Shown here: positions 13,805 through 14,349 of the stretch, piece by piece
How the letters are laid out: each line of letters begins with the position of its first letter
Position numbering within the stretch: position 1 is the stretch's first letter
From: Aquifex sp.
GTDB taxonomy: Bacteria; Aquificota; Aquificia; Aquificales; Aquificaceae
DNA: 14,349 bases
Direction: 5' to 3'
Assembly (NCBI GenBank): GCA_015487405.1
Contig: WFPV01000123.1
Coordinates: 1 to 14,349, forward strand
Position numbers and translations under genes: made by a program
The notes under the pieces: generated by a model
What the model was told of the DNA's origin: nothing
What the model saw: the letters and a program-made list of their open reading frames with translations, nothing else
Database searches by the model: none

Positions 13805-14349
13805 ATGGGGCTAAAGGAAAAGCTTGTTAGAAGGGATAAGTATATATGGGAGCTGCCTGCAGGAACTGTGGAAGGGCAAAAGGTCCCGGTAATAGTCTAT
13901 ATAAGCGACGTCCTGTATAAACTCCTCGAGGATGATGCCCTCCGTCAGGCGGCAAATGCGGCGACTCTTCCGGGAGTAGAGAAAGCTATATACGTCATGC
14001 CCGACGTTCACGTAGGATACGGATTCCCCGTGGGTGGAGTTATGGCAACTAACACAAAGAACGGGATAATAAGTCCTGGCTCGGTGGGTTACGATATCAA
14101 CTGCGGCGTCAGACTCATAGCTACGAACCTAAAAGCTGTGGACATAGCTCCCAAGATTAGGCAGATAATGAACGAAGTTCTTAAAAACGTTCCTGCGGGA
14201 GTAGGATCCACGAGTGATATAAAGCTTTCTAAATCCCAGATGAAAGAAGTCCTCGTTAAGGGAGCGGGTTGGGCTGTAAACTACGGATTTGGTTTTACCG
14301 AGGACCTACAGCACATAGAAGGCTTCGGTGCTCTTCCCAATGCAGACCC
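13805..14349 (+). CDS. rtcB: RtcB RNA-splicing ligase, N-terminal part (cut by window edge)
   Basis: RtcB is the GTP- and Mn-dependent ligase that joins 2',3'-cyclic phosphate and 5'-hydroxyl RNA ends in tRNA splicing or RNA repair. Only the first 181 residues are present; the family runs to about 480. Visible motifs are MPDVHVGYGFPVGGVMA at 65-81 and SPGSVGYDINCGVRLIA at 90-106; D97 and C100 align with the metal ligands D95 and C98 of the Pyrococcus enzyme. ALRQAANAATLPGVEKAIYV at 45-64 is also typical. No intein is seen in this part, whereas some archaeal homologues carry one. The ATG starts three bases after the transporter stop, with GGAGGT upstream. No RtcR regulator or Archease gene is in view. 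The C-terminal active-site residues, including the guanylylated His, lie beyond the window. Confidence 0.95.
   Translation, partial: MGLKEKLVRRDKYIWELPAGTVEGQKVPVIVYISDVLYKLLEDDALRQAANAATLPGVEKAIYVMPDVHVGYGFPVGGVMATNTKNGIISPGSVGYDINCGVRLIATNLKAVDIAPKIRQIMNEVLKNVPAGVGSTSDIKLSKSQMKEVLVKGAGWAVNYGFGFTEDLQHIEGFGALPNAD

Overview
The window reads as a chromosomal segment of a hyperthermophilic, chemolithotrophic bacterium of the Aquificales, most likely Aquifex aeolicus or a close relative. This rests on recognition of the protein set and style: Lys/Glu/Ile-rich compact proteins, gene overlaps of 4-46 bases, an isolated short nuoG, cstA, and bacterial-type moeA and rtcB. No database search was possible. 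Genes are tightly packed and Shine-Dalgarno sites (GGAGGT) are frequent.

Layout. Bases 1-236 (minus) hold the N-terminal part of a DDE-type transposase that runs off the left edge and has an in-frame stop near its start; 237-350 holds no gene I can support. Next, on plus, come a short Gfo/Idh/MocA-type oxidoreductase (351-1157) and an overlapping 40-residue membrane peptide (1144-1266). nuoG (1263-3161, minus) carries all the N-terminal Fe-S motifs of complex I subunit G, with no other nuo gene in view. A small helical protein (3243-3554, plus) diverges from nuoG and converges on a peroxiredoxin gene across a hairpin.

A leftward gene series (7626 down to 3574) runs: MCE/MlaD-type lipid-transport protein with a C-terminal beta-strand-rich domain, M29 aminopeptidase, Crp/Fnr-family regulator (46-base overlap with the peptidase gene), then 2-Cys peroxiredoxin. 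A perfect FNR/DNR-type palindrome (TGAC-TTAA-GTCA) precedes the peroxiredoxin gene, so the neighbouring regulator may control the peroxide defence gene. cstA (7675-9357, plus) diverges from the MCE gene across a region with a tandem 10-bp repeat and overlaps the end of rodA.

A second leftward series with overlapping ends (11113 down to 9344) is: exported SCP2-like protein, ThiS/MoaD-type sulfur carrier (ending Gly-Gly-Thr), RodA. On the other side of a 125-bp divergent region, a rightward series holds moeA (GTG start), an SLC13/DASS carboxylate or sulfate transporter, and rtcB (RNA ligase), which is cut by the right edge.

Themes: respiration (NuoG), redox defence (peroxiredoxin plus regulator), envelope lipid handling and shape (MCE protein, SCP2-like protein, RodA), carbon import (CstA, SLC13), cofactor chemistry (MoeA, sulfur carrier) and RNA repair (RtcB). 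I see no tRNA, rRNA, CRISPR array or complete mobile element.
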